Positions 8,601 to 16,309 of a stretch of 64,000 bases of DNA are shown one piece after another; the stretch's first letter is position 1; each line of letters opens with the position of its first letter. Made by a program: the position numbers and the translations under genes. This stretch comes from Elusimicrobiota bacterium (GTDB taxonomy: Bacteria; Elusimicrobiota; Elusimicrobia; Elusimicrobiales; Elusimicrobiaceae): positions 16,597-80,596 of the forward strand of contig JAQXJI010000010.1 of the NCBI GenBank assembly GCA_029008615.1, written 5' to 3'. The notes beneath the pieces were generated by a model, which saw only the letters and a list, made by a program, of their open reading frames with translations, searched no databases and was not told the DNA's origin.

Positions 8601-9995
8601 GTCTCGCCCGTCCCACGATTCGCTCATCGTCGTTATCGTGTCTTCGCTGCTTCCTACTCCACCCCCTTGGAATCCTTCGCCTTCTCTCGGTAACTGGTTC
8701 ACCAATGCCCGCTCTACTTTGTCGCTCGTTGGATCTATTATGTTTATCGTTACCGTAGCATCCTTACTTATCCTGTAATTGATGTTGTACGGCTCCGCAG
8801 TTACCGCTTTCTTCTGACCTACCAACGTCGGCGTGCTCCTTACTGAATGTATATTCGTTACGTCTACCTGTATTGGTATCTGATCCTTCCCAGGATATAC
8901 TATCGTGTGCGATAAATCTATCTCCGGCGTGCTGATTCCGTCTCCGGGCCAGTTGCTCGATATCGTCGTCCTGTATCCAAAATCTCCGTTGCTCTGCCCA
9001 AATTCCCCGTCTATTTCGTACGTCCCGTCCCACGCCGCACAAAATTTCAAACGGGTTGTGCCGGAATAACAATCCGATATACCGTTGAAATTGCGGGCCG
9101 TAGCCGCGCATTCGCTCTTGCTTGTAGTATTAGCAGATGTACTCCAACGGCAAGATGTATCTTCTTCACAAGCGCCCTTTACCAAATAATTGGAGCAAGG
9201 ATTATTCTCTTTTTTCGCGCAAGTCCAAGTTCCGCCGGCATTCATACAGGAAGTTCTGCTGTAATAATTGCCCGCGGTACAGTTGCGGTCGCAATAAGTT
9301 GTATTACAAGTTTCATTGTAATTTGAACACGTTGTCGTAGGCTGACAGCCGCTGTTCCAAGTAATACTGTCACAGCAGGAAGTTGCCTTAGTCGGATCGG
9401 AATTTTCAACCACGCCGACGCCGTAGCAAATATTTTTATTGTCGGACGGGTATAAAGCTATCGTCCTTATAGGAGGCGTGGAATCCGGATTATAGGGATT
9501 GGAATTTTGCTGATATTTGAAAATTTCAAAAAGTATGCTTTGTATAGGGAAATCGCCGCTTCTTACGGGATATATCTTAGTATTATTATCGCCGTCTGAG
9601 CCCTCAACCTGCCTGACGGGGTTGGAACAAGTAATATCCGAACAAAAAGCCAAGCAGTTGTTGGGATAAGTCGTCAATTTGGTTCCGGCGGAGTTTGTTT
9701 TCTGTTGGGAATATTCTATCAAAGCCGAGTTTACCCAAGGATCCGGAGAACTTACCGGGGCAATAGGCGTAGTATAAAAAGACACATTGTTGCCCGTTCT
9801 TTCGGCGGTAGTCGTACTTATTTGACAGTCGGCGAAACTTTCTCCGGTGGCCTGTGTGCCGCTTATCGGATAAGCCACAAAATTTTGAGTTACGGTAGCC
9901 GTCTGCGCAAAAAGCGCGGCGGCCGAAAATAAAAATGAACCTAAAACTGCAAAACTTCTTATAAAATATCCGACGGCAGAAACTTTTTTTATCAT
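5688..9995 (-). CDS. Giant secreted FlgD-like Ig repeat protein with sorting-like C-terminus
   Basis: The protein has 1435 residues from the ATG at 9995, chosen because AAGGA precedes it at 7 nt and a signal peptide follows (MIKKVSAVGYFIRSFAVLGS to FAQ). Residues of about 215-312 form a cysteine-rich patch. Seven FlgD-like Ig modules follow, marked by WDG-x-D-x-x-G-x(5)-G-x-Y strands near residues 458, 608, 772, 920, 1095, 1226 and 1396. The end (from about 1312, FYPNPLRQS, then IYNIAGDLVRDG) looks like the FlgD/type IX sorting domain. It is probably a surface adhesin or matrix protein handled by the PorV-like neighbour. Codon use in the repeat part differs by eye from that of its neighbours. 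Confidence 0.8.
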   Translation of the reverse strand: MIKKVSAVGYFIRSFAVLGSFLFSAAALFAQTATVTQNFVAYPISGTQATGESFADCQISTTTAERTGNNVSFYTTPIAPVSSPDPWVNSALIEYSQQKTNSAGTKLTTYPNNCLAFCSDITCSNPVRQVEGSDGDNNTKIYPVRSGDFPIQSILFEIFKYQQNSNPYNPDSTPPIRTIALYPSDNKNICYGVGVVENSDPTKATSCCDSITWNSGCQPTTTCSNYNETCNTTYCDRNCTAGNYYSRTSCMNAGGTWTCAKKENNPCSNYLVKGACEEDTSCRWSTSANTTSKSECAATARNFNGISDCYSGTTRLKFCAAWDGTYEIDGEFGQSNGDFGYRTTISSNWPGDGISTPEIDLSHTIVYPGKDQIPIQVDVTNIHSVRSTPTLVGQKKAVTAEPYNINYRISKDATVTINIIDPTSDKVERALVNQLPREGEGFQGGGVGSSEDTITTMSESWDGRDDAGRLLPFGNYLVSLQAWSVDEWDGTGSSYPNSDVSRTVTRQLSLDPLKITDIEVTGLAKTSTAYAMVNYILTEAATVHFEVYTPGTTFTNTNITKNTTANAACASGYCSNNSANGPQVTANTGHKVFSLVEQKAGRTKVNSKWDGMCWSDAATCANAVQTVLQGKFITGASFGSTEDYAGAAMPDGDYVYVIWAEIPYNGTTKTINGYVWDGVKTARIENGILGINRGMPELTVGSVGYSTIGSSPVAHGLDPFIFSYALSRDAYVTAEVLTTSYDASGNKTVGPYVVKTLLDNEIQTSASAGNKLSWDGIDNNGRYVTQGSYLFRVIARDSLYPTKVVTSTVEFPVDLFRVVDVGSTSLLEEATSQATISYVLSKSMDVTLNIYDRDVVIPNDIREENWPPKVCQSSSEITADGKAQCIYRKASDGSVVVDPTIEPIKSFTGARQGESRVTEFWDGYYETTDDGNNVSGATQAMYPDGFYPYYIYAKADVAGSKYYTTATLGGASVLIPQDPKLNEGSGFLSKVDASDHPTGYITIARGPVYFTKIDIKPSSPKLVYSSETIQIPVYEISFMVTRTASVQVQIVSLSDGACTGANGSGRGAICRVLTKTNTSYLSTVYDGNVENKLYWDGKDEQGKYVKSDAYQVRFIAEPYPKAEGVSQTIESRVLNVDNFQIFDRYTTDVTRDNGSVGTFAYQVSVPMKVAIQIFKPGTMTSGAADGTLIDPADPTGPAIGENSIDKVLVKAIVGISPHLIPIERVWDGTDYRGQIVPDGIYPFRYVSVLDSYDMNSVNGAINIQNGQSDVLSKVADWDKYANLENIMVVNGDSWYADLDWKSDKVTMFYPNPLRQSYGQFEITKMPAPGTISIKIYNIAGDLVRDGGYECMNARGVTSSLEEINNSGGLEPDWTSNVGGSGQIIGGGNFALRCKWDRTNNHGRKVARGLYYAIMELSPTRGNATKSQKIVKILIP

Positions 9996-10102
9996 GGATA
10001 AATCCTTAATATAATTTATAAAAAAACAAACATCGGCGCAGCCTTTCGGCCGCGTCAATAAAAATACAAAAGCCTTTTACTTAAATATATTTTACTTTAA
10101 AC

Positions 10103-11740
10103 TTATATTTTTTTGGCAACTTTTTTCAAATTCTTGGCCGCTATCTTATTTTGGGGCTCCAATTCCAAAACGATTTTATAATAATCTTCGGCTTCTTTCC
10201 AAAGTTCAAGGCGCTGCGCCGTTTGCCCCAAATGAAGCCAAATTTCAACGTCATTTAAATTGTTTAATCTTTCCGCCGGAATTGAACTTAAAATGCGGTA
10301 AGATTCTTCATAATCGCCCTTTTTATAGTAGTACCACGCCAAAGAATCCATAAAAGCGGCATCTTCCGAATTAAGCGCAACGGCGGCTTTTATATACCTG
10401 CCGCCTTCTTCAATCCGGCGCGTTTTATCAACCAGATAATATCCGTAAAAGTTTAAAGCTTCGGCATTGTCGGCGTCCAATTCAAGCAGTTTTTTAAGCT
10501 GAACTTCCATTTTTTTATATTTCTTTTGGCGTTCAAGCGTAACGGCGTAATTTAAAAGGAAAGACTCATTTTTAATTTCAGAGTTTAAAGCGGACTCGAG
10601 GACTTTTTCCGCTTCACTCCATTTCTCCAAATCCATAAGAGCAAGGGCATAATAAAAAATTATTTCCGCGTCGTCTGGGAATTTTTGGTATGCCTCTTTA
10701 AGAACTTGGGCGGATTCTTCCGGTCTGCCCGCACGTGAAAGAAAATAGCTGGCCCTTATATGGAAAGCCGGTTCTTTTTCATAGGCGGAACTTTCTTTAA
10801 GTAATTTTACGGCAGAATCATAATCGCCGCGGTTTTGAGCATCCAAAACCAAAAACTGAGCCGCCGCAGGCTGGCCGTTATCAAGATTTTTTGCGCGGCG
10901 GAAGTATGTCAAAGCTTCATTCTTTTTATTGTCCAAAGTATAATAAGCGCCTATTTTTACCAAAACATCAGCCGAAGCCAACCCGGCTTTATCCATAGAG
11001 ATATAAGTTTTTAAAGCTTCGGCGGGCAAACCCGAAGCCTCATAAATGCCGGCAAGAACCGTATAAGGCTCTGCATAATAAGGATTGAGAGAGATGTATT
11101 CTTTAAGATATTTAACGGCCGAATCTTTATCGTTCTGTTTCAAATATAAATCCGCTATATTTACGGCTATAACAGGCCCCATAGTCGGGTAACGGGCGGA
11201 AAGATCTTGCAAATATTTTATAGCTTCATCGCCGTCAAGTGCGCTCAAAAGCGTTACGTATTTTATAATAATTTCTGAATTATCGGGGCTTTTTTCCAAA
11301 GCGGACTTATAAAGTTCCGCCGCGTCTTTAAGGCCGCCTCGGCTCCACAAAAGCCCTGCCTTCATAGCCATAGCGTCAGCCTCCTGCGGAGCAAGCGCAT
11401 AATAAGCCGGAATATATTTGTTCATAGCCTTTGAATCTTGCAGTTCCAAAGAAAGCGCAGCCAAAGAAGAAAGCAAAGTTTTATCATTCGGAGCGATTTG
11501 ATAAAGTTCTTCGTAAATCAAAAACGCATCTTCGTAATTGCCTTGTTTTTCGTAATAGGCGGCCTCAACAAATTTTAAGTAAAAGTCCCCGCCGTAAGCT
11601 TTAAGGGCGGCTTCTTGCGAGGGGGGCAAATCATCCGCAGATACTCCGGCTTTAATTTCCCCCGGCAAATCGGCCGCCGCGCAAAATAGCTGAGCAGCCA
11701 TAAACAAACAAATTAAAAGTGATATTTTTTTACCGTTCAT
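10103..11740 (-). CDS. Exported tetratricopeptide repeat protein
   Basis: The protein has 545 residues with an N-terminal signal sequence (about 1-23) and then many TPR-like helical pairs up to the C-terminus, for example units ending in YxxAPxx and LxxNPYYAEPY. TPR arrays are protein-binding scaffolds; the partner is unknown. A cysteine at the signal end (LFC) is not a clean lipobox. The start codon overlaps the rimI stop in an ATGA, so it is co-transcribed with the rimI-tsaB-tsaE genes. Periplasmic location is inferred from the signal sequence. Confidence 0.82.
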   Translation of the reverse strand: MNGKKISLLICLFMAAQLFCAAADLPGEIKAGVSADDLPPSQEAALKAYGGDFYLKFVEAAYYEKQGNYEDAFLIYEELYQIAPNDKTLLSSLAALSLELQDSKAMNKYIPAYYALAPQEADAMAMKAGLLWSRGGLKDAAELYKSALEKSPDNSEIIIKYVTLLSALDGDEAIKYLQDLSARYPTMGPVIAVNIADLYLKQNDKDSAVKYLKEYISLNPYYAEPYTVLAGIYEASGLPAEALKTYISMDKAGLASADVLVKIGAYYTLDNKKNEALTYFRRAKNLDNGQPAAAQFLVLDAQNRGDYDSAVKLLKESSAYEKEPAFHIRASYFLSRAGRPEESAQVLKEAYQKFPDDAEIIFYYALALMDLEKWSEAEKVLESALNSEIKNESFLLNYAVTLERQKKYKKMEVQLKKLLELDADNAEALNFYGYYLVDKTRRIEEGGRYIKAAVALNSEDAAFMDSLAWYYYKKGDYEESYRILSSIPAERLNNLNDVEIWLHLGQTAQRLELWKEAEDYYKIVLELEPQNKIAAKNLKKVAKKI

Positions 11741-12177
11741 AAATTCCTTAACATTAAAAGGGCGTTATCAGTATTATTATAAAACTTTTTTCTTATATTT
11801 ACGGTTTTGAAAAGAAATTTACCGTAAAGCCCGACGGCCGGAGCGTTGCGTTCGTTGACTTCCAAGGTTATGCTCTCAATATTTTCCGACGCCGCTTTTT
11901 TAAGACCGTACTCCAAAAGCAAAGAGCCTATACCGCGCCTGTAAAAAACCGGCGATACTGCAAAATTGGTCAATTCGGCGTCCTGCAAACAGAAGCGAAA
12001 CGCTACAAAACCGACGGGGATATTTCCGTCAAACGCTATAAATATTCTGGAAAAATCATTTTTGATTTCCGTTTTAAATTCGGCACGATCCCAATGGGCG
12101 CAAAAATCGCTTGAGCGGGCCAAAAGGGCCAAGGCTTCCGCGTCCTCTATCGAGGCGGAGCGAATTATTTGCCGCAT
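11737..12177 (-). CDS. rimI: Ribosomal protein S18 alanine N-acetyltransferase-like GNAT
   Basis: The protein has 146 residues with a GNAT fold. The acetyl-CoA loop RRGIGSLLL lies near residues 80-90, followed by ITLEVNERNAPAVGLYGKFLF, the usual RimI C-terminal motif (split here by description only: LEVNERN and AVGLYGKFLF). RimI acetylates the N-terminus of ribosomal protein S18 and is very often encoded with tsaB. Here it overlaps the tsaB stop by 13 nt and the TPR gene by 4 nt. Confidence 0.85.
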   Translation of the reverse strand: MRQIIRSASIEDAEALALLARSSDFCAHWDRAEFKTEIKNDFSRIFIAFDGNIPVGFVAFRFCLQDAELTNFAVSPVFYRRGIGSLLLEYGLKKAASENIESITLEVNERNAPAVGLYGKFLFKTVNIRKKFYNNTDNALLMLRNL

Positions 12178-12872
12178 AATTCAAAGCGGGCCGGCTTAAG
12201 GTAAAGCGGTTTAAGCACTTCTTCCATAGTTTGTTTGCCGGTAAGTCTGTCGCAAAGTTCCAACATTGAAGAAGCGTTGATTTTATTTAAACGCGGGGAG
12301 GCGTAAACGCAATTTGCGGGGAGTTTATCTTTAATGGAAGTTCTTTCCCTGTCCCAACCGCAGACAAAAAGCGGAACATCGGAATTAACCAACTGCGTTT
12401 CAAGTTCTTCCCAGGAAGACCAACGCGCAGAGGCGTTTTCGGTGCATAATAATGAAAAATATTCTTCCCTAAAAGCGTGTATTATAAGGCATAAAGTACC
12501 GCCCGGATTGGCTTTAAGCCATTTTTTATACTCGGCGGAGTTTTCAGCCTGATATTTTAAAATTTCAAACAAATCGGCGGAAGAGGATTGAACGCCGTTA
12601 ATCTCGCTCAAGACGGAAGCCAGCGTTATGCCTATCCTTATCCCCGTAAAACGGCCGGGGCCTTTTACATAGAAAAAGCGGGTAACATCTTTAAGTTTTA
12701 CGCCTGCTTTGGCAAACAATTTGTTTAAAGCAGGGAAGAGGAGTTCCTCCTGCTTTATACCCGCTTTGCGCGCGCGGTAAACTTTTCCGCCGCGCTCCAA
12801 TACCATATAAAGAGGGGAAGACGTACTGTCCAAAGCTAAAGTTATATTTTCTTTTTTTCCGTCAGTTTGCAT
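12165..12872 (-). CDS. tsaB: tRNA threonylcarbamoyladenosine biosynthesis protein TsaB
   Basis: The protein has 235 residues. The ASKHA-type N-terminus LALDSTSSPLYMVL and the segment GPGRFTGIRIGITLAS near residues 70-85 are diagnostic of TsaB. TsaB is the non-catalytic partner of TsaD in t6A37 modification of tRNAs reading ANN codons. tsaE lies immediately upstream with a 31-nt overlap, and tsaD is found elsewhere in this window (40178-41185), so three t6A genes are present here. Cytoplasmic. Confidence 0.9.
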   Translation of the reverse strand: MQTDGKKENITLALDSTSSPLYMVLERGGKVYRARKAGIKQEELLFPALNKLFAKAGVKLKDVTRFFYVKGPGRFTGIRIGITLASVLSEINGVQSSSADLFEILKYQAENSAEYKKWLKANPGGTLCLIIHAFREEYFSLLCTENASARWSSWEELETQLVNSDVPLFVCGWDRERTSIKDKLPANCVYASPRLNKINASSMLELCDRLTGKQTMEEVLKPLYLKPARFELCGK

Positions 12873-13333
12873 AAATTATCCAATAAAGCGCGGCTTACGC
12901 GTCCGCCCGCACAGAATTTAATTTCGCGGTCATTGCCGCTCTTTAAAATTACTTCTATTTCAAGCCTGTCTTTGGGGAAAAAGCTTTCCGCCGCACCGGG
13001 CCATTCTATCAGCAAAACGCCGGTTTCGTCTTCCAGCATTTCCTCAAAACCGAGGTTGAACATTTCCCCCGAATCCAAACGGAACAAATCAGCGTGGTAA
13101 AGAGTGATATTTTTATTTTTATACTTCTTCATCAGGCTGAAACTTGCGCTGGCCGGTTGTTTTTTAAAACCGAAATATTTTGCGACAGCTTTAACCATAA
13201 CGGTTTTGCCCGCGCCTATCGGCCCTTTGAAAAATAAAATCTCCCCCCCTTTTAGCAAAGAAGCCAAAGCCTCCGCCAAAGAGGAAGTTTGTTCGGGCCC
13301 GGAAGAGTTAAAAATAAAATCTGTCGGCATCAT
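12842..13333 (-). CDS. tsaE: tRNA threonylcarbamoyladenosine biosynthesis ATPase TsaE
   Basis: The protein has 163 residues. A Walker A (GPIGAGKTVMVK) is near residue 40, then the family motif SASFSLMKKY, HADLFRL near residue 80 and the LLIEWP motif near 105. TsaE is the P-loop ATPase that resets the TsaB-TsaD complex during t6A synthesis. It overlaps tsaB and starts 4 nt inside the end of the CBM48-like gene, so it belongs to a tightly packed operon. Confidence 0.92.
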   Translation of the reverse strand: MMPTDFIFNSSGPEQTSSLAEALASLLKGGEILFFKGPIGAGKTVMVKAVAKYFGFKKQPASASFSLMKKYKNKNITLYHADLFRLDSGEMFNLGFEEMLEDETGVLLIEWPGAAESFFPKDRLEIEVILKSGNDREIKFCAGGRVSRALLDNLCKLTEKKKI

Positions 13334-13767
13334 ATTACGGTTCTCAAGCTGACGGTTTTGCCGTTATATTCTTCGCTGTCAGTGTTGGAAGGATCCGCCA
13401 CAGGACGGCCGTCAACCTCAAAATAATATTTATATTCGCCTTGCGGCAAAACTATCAAATCGCTGAAAACGCCGTTTTCGCCCTTTTCAAGTTTTATTTT
13501 GTGAGTTTCCCACAAACTGAAATTAGCTACGACGTAAACTTCTTTTGCTTCGGGCATATTAAGCGTAAAACGCACTTTGCGCAAAGCTATGTCATTGATT
13601 TTATGTTCCCGGATTTTTACTTCCGCCTCGGGATTTTTACTCCTGGCCAAACGCAATGCGGAAAAATAATCGTAATAGGAAAACAAAGCGTTAAGCAGCA
13701 AAACCACGCCTAGGCAAAGCGTAAGGCTGAAAAACAAAACCGTAAGCGCGGAGGGACGCTGCGTCAT
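13330..13767 (-). CDS. Membrane-anchored CBM48-like domain protein
   Basis: The protein has 145 residues. A membrane helix lies at about 8-30 (ALTVLFFSLTLCLGVVLLL). From about 65 there is an early-set beta domain resembling the AMPK/CBM48 glycogen-binding family: VYVVANFSLWETHKIKL, then LPQGEYKYYFEVDGRPVADP. CBM48 domains bind alpha-glucans or act as protein-interaction modules. No catalytic domain is attached. It sits between a radical SAM gene and tsaE, with 4-nt overlaps on both sides. Its function is unknown; a link to the glgA gene in this window is speculative. Confidence 0.65.
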   Translation of the reverse strand: MTQRPSALTVLFFSLTLCLGVVLLLNALFSYYDYFSALRLARSKNPEAEVKIREHKINDIALRKVRFTLNMPEAKEVYVVANFSLWETHKIKLEKGENGVFSDLIVLPQGEYKYYFEVDGRPVADPSNTDSEEYNGKTVSLRTVI

Positions 13768-14402
13768 ACGATGAACTCCCTAAGTCGGAATTTCGCGCCC
13801 AGGCTTAAAGCCAGTTCTTTGGTTTTTTCCGCGTCAATGCCCTGTTTATCCACTATTGTAACGGTTACGTCTTCCATTTTTGAAGCCAGAAGTTTTATAA
13901 ACTCCAAAACGCTTTTGTAGCCGCGCTCCTTATATTGCGGCAGAGGGCGCACTATAGAAAGCCATTCTTCTTCTTTAGGGGAATTTATGCTTATGCTGAC
14001 GCTGTCGAGCGTCTTGGCCAAATCATCGGTTATATCGCGTCCGTGAACCAAATTGCCAAGCCCCAAAGTATTAAGCCTTATCGGTGTTTTAGGGTATTCG
14101 CCAGCAGCCATTTTGGCTTTAAGAGCGGAGGCGACCTCAAGCAAAACATTAAGACGCATAGTAGGTTCGCCGTAGCCGCAGAACACTATTTGGCCGACGC
14201 GGCCCTCTTTGGTTTGTTTGTAAATCTCTTCAAGCACATCTTCGGAGGAAGGCTCTTTGCCTTCAAGATTAAGATTGTAGCCGTTAAACACCATAGAAAA
14301 CTTCCTCTTTATACAAAAGACGCAGGCGTTCGGGCATCTGTTTGTAAGATTTATATAAAGATTATTTTGAAATCTGTATACTATCTTGGCTTTATCTTTC
14401 AT
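13764..14402 (-). CDS. Radical SAM protein (TatD-associated type)
   Basis: The protein has 212 residues, short for a radical SAM enzyme. The cluster-binding motif CxxxCxxC is seen as CPNACVFC at about residues 23-30. Later motifs are FCGYGEPTMR near 75 and RLNTLGLGN near 108, resembling the TatD-associated radical SAM family, whose substrate is unknown. No tatD gene is present in the window. It is the first gene of the operon leading to tsaE-tsaB-rimI. The organisation suggests a housekeeping, possibly RNA-related, role, but this is inference. Confidence 0.78.
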   Translation of the reverse strand: MKDKAKIVYRFQNNLYINLTNRCPNACVFCIKRKFSMVFNGYNLNLEGKEPSSEDVLEEIYKQTKEGRVGQIVFCGYGEPTMRLNVLLEVASALKAKMAAGEYPKTPIRLNTLGLGNLVHGRDITDDLAKTLDSVSISINSPKEEEWLSIVRPLPQYKERGYKSVLEFIKLLASKMEDVTVTIVDKQGIDAEKTKELALSLGAKFRLREFIV

Positions 14403-14544
14403 ATTATTATTATAGCATTGTTTATAAGGCGGGCAAAACAGCGTTCCGCGCGGGGAAGCGGCGCGAAATCACCGGGATAAAACGGATAATTTTATGGAAA
14501 TATAAACAAATAATTGATAGAATTATATTAATATAGGATTTTTT

Positions 14545-14631
14545 GGAGAGGTGGCCGAGTGGTTTAAGGCGCTTGTCTTGAAAACAAGTGTGCGGGAAAC
14601 CGTACCGTGGGTTCGAATCCCTCCCTCTCCG
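14545..14631 (+). tRNA. tRNA-Ser(UGA)
   Basis: The acceptor stem GGAGAGG (14545-14551) pairs with CCTCTCC (14624-14630), with discriminator G. The anticodon arm is CTTGT-CTTGAAA-ACAAG with anticodon TGA. A long variable arm and the GGTTCGAATCC T-arm are present, as expected for a class II serine tRNA. No CCA is encoded. It marks the left side of the accessory island. Confidence 0.95.
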
Positions 14632-14659
14632 TATCTTTTTTATAACCTTTAGAGCAAAC

Positions 14660-14694
14660 ACCCCGACGAAAAATTCTTTCGTCGGGGTATTTTG
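14660..14694 (+). terminator. Rho-independent terminator after tRNA-Ser
   Basis: CCCCGACGAAA (14661-14671) pairs perfectly with TTTCGTCGGGG (14677-14687) around a 5-nt loop, followed by TATTTT. It lies 30 nt after the tRNA-Ser gene and just before the accessory island. Confidence 0.85.
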
Positions 14695-14829
14695 CGTTAT
14701 TCCACTAAAATTTGCTCCCAATGGGGTTATGGGGGCAAAATAACGGGAAAACGGCTTGCCAATGCTCTGTTTACTAAAAAAGAAGTGGAATTTGGGAGAA
14801 ATTAGGCCGTAATTGTTATAATACCCATT

Positions 14830-15519
14830 ATGAATAAAGAACAAATGATGAGATATTTTTCTATTATGCGTAACCGCATAGAAGTTAATGCTTTATCTCT
14901 TGGGGCACTTGTTAATCCCCGAAATACATTTCAAGTAAAATCTTATAAAATAGATGAAAGTAGTCGAATTTTTGCAATTCCTGAAGATTTTTCAGTTCTA
15001 AAGCCTTATTTTCGGGATGTATTGGTTAATGCTGCCATTAGAAATGGAATCGAAGATTTTGAATATCTTTTATGTTGTATTTATATCTATCTTTCTCAAC
15101 AGACGCAAAAAGTAGTTTCCCAAGAAGATATTAGCAGATTTTCAAGAGAAAATTTCCACAACAAACTACTAAAAATAGACAAATTATTGGATGGAAAATT
15201 AACACCTCATTTAGATATTTGGAAAAATATCCAATATATTCGTAATGCCATCACTCATCATGGGGGTAATATGGTAAAGGAAGATGTTGTTTTATATATC
15301 CCCACTCCACAGTTTGACATGAGGACAACCCAGAAAAATGCACAAGATCCTATTACAAGAGAAAAACACGTTAGTCTGCAAATAGAAATCATTCCAAAAT
15401 TTATTACGAAAAAATTTAAAAAGAATGAACGGATAGAGTTCTCGGATAAGGAAATTAACGGGTTATTAGTGGGACTCTATAATTCAATTGAATGGCTCCA
15501 AAACATTGTAATAGTTTAA
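14830..15519 (+). CDS. HEPN-like domain protein, possible RNase effector
   Basis: The protein has 229 residues. I do not recognise the family, but IRNAITHHGGN near residue 137 contains the RNxxxH (Rx4-6H) motif of HEPN ribonucleases. The surrounding sequence is helical and the C-terminal third is lysine-rich. HEPN proteins are common toxins and abortive-infection effectors. No antitoxin gene is adjacent on the same strand. A TATAAT box at 14817-14822 lies only 7 nt before the ATG, so the transcript is probably leaderless. The sequence is AT-rich compared with the core genes, which fits acquisition. Confidence 0.6.
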   Translation: MNKEQMMRYFSIMRNRIEVNALSLGALVNPRNTFQVKSYKIDESSRIFAIPEDFSVLKPYFRDVLVNAAIRNGIEDFEYLLCCIYIYLSQQTQKVVSQEDISRFSRENFHNKLLKIDKLLDGKLTPHLDIWKNIQYIRNAITHHGGNMVKEDVVLYIPTPQFDMRTTQKNAQDPITREKHVSLQIEIIPKFITKKFKKNERIEFSDKEINGLLVGLYNSIEWLQNIVIV

Positions 15520-15534
15520 AAGACTTTCTGAATT

Positions 15535-16281
15535 TTATCCCATGTGCCCACTGCCTTTACCAAATGGAATTTGTAGTGTATTGGACAGATGCTCTGCCGT
15601 GTAGACGGATAGATTAATCGTATCGCTAGCGTCCCCGTATAGGAAAATCATTTTATCTTCTTTTTGTATATCCATTGTTGGGATGTGAATATCGGACAAG
15701 GAGGGTTGGATATTGTTCTTATGTCGTTTGCATCGTATGGAAATTATAATGGCAATTTGCAGTTCGTGGGCCAATTCTCTCAGTTGTGCCAATATACGGT
15801 TTGTTTCGGTTTGAGCCCCTTTAATCAATTGGAAATAATCTATAGCCACTAATTTAAGCTTTACACCCGTTTGGGATAATTCTTTATATAGCCGGCGCGT
15901 CCGCTGACAAATTTCTTCCATGTTGATAGCGGCTGTATCATCAATATACAGTGGGGACTTCTGCAGACTATCTAATGCCGGCTGAATAAGCCGTTTGTGT
16001 TGTTCCTGGGAAAAGTAACCGTTTCTCAAAAGTTCAATTTTTACCTTACTTATTTTGGCTACTAAGCGTTCATATAGACTGTTCCTTCCCATTTCTATAG
16101 AGAAAATGGCCGTCGGAATATGCTGCGACACGGCAGTGTGTGCCACCACATTTGTCAGGAAAGCCGTTTTTCCTTGCCCGGGTTTGGAGGCTACAAAGGT
16201 CAGCTCGCCTGGTTCTAAGCCGCCAATGATAGCATCTAATGACTGGATTCCCGTAGGGATAAAATATTTATTTGTATACAT
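15535..16281 (-). CDS. DnaB-like helicase C-terminal (RecA-type) ATPase
   Basis: The protein has 248 residues. Walker A is ASKPGQGKTAF near residue 32 and Walker B is LVAIDYFQLI near 150, in the arrangement of the DnaB C-terminal domain. The N-terminal primase-interacting domain of full DnaB is absent, and the pattern after Walker B is divergent. It could be a phage-type replication helicase remnant or a KaiC/RadA-like ATPase. GGAGG precedes the ATG. It lies 28 nt downstream of the serine recombinase gene on the same strand, so it is part of the mobile element. Confidence 0.72.
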   Translation of the reverse strand: MYTNKYFIPTGIQSLDAIIGGLEPGELTFVASKPGQGKTAFLTNVVAHTAVSQHIPTAIFSIEMGRNSLYERLVAKISKVKIELLRNGYFSQEQHKRLIQPALDSLQKSPLYIDDTAAINMEEICQRTRRLYKELSQTGVKLKLVAIDYFQLIKGAQTETNRILAQLRELAHELQIAIIISIRCKRHKNNIQPSLSDIHIPTMDIQKEDKMIFLYGDASDTINLSVYTAEHLSNTLQIPFGKGSGHMG

Positions 16282-16309
16282 ATTGCCTCCTTTTTTATAG
16301 TTTAAATAA

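Noticed and set aside
5723..9932. Many plus-strand frames of 60-124 codons across the giant gene
   Set aside because: They are antisense to a convincing gene and arise from its biased codon use; none has a ribosome binding site or a known domain.
14422..14844. Minus-strand frame of 140 codons between the radical SAM gene and the HEPN gene
   Set aside because: It reads through the tRNA-Ser gene and its terminator on the wrong strand.
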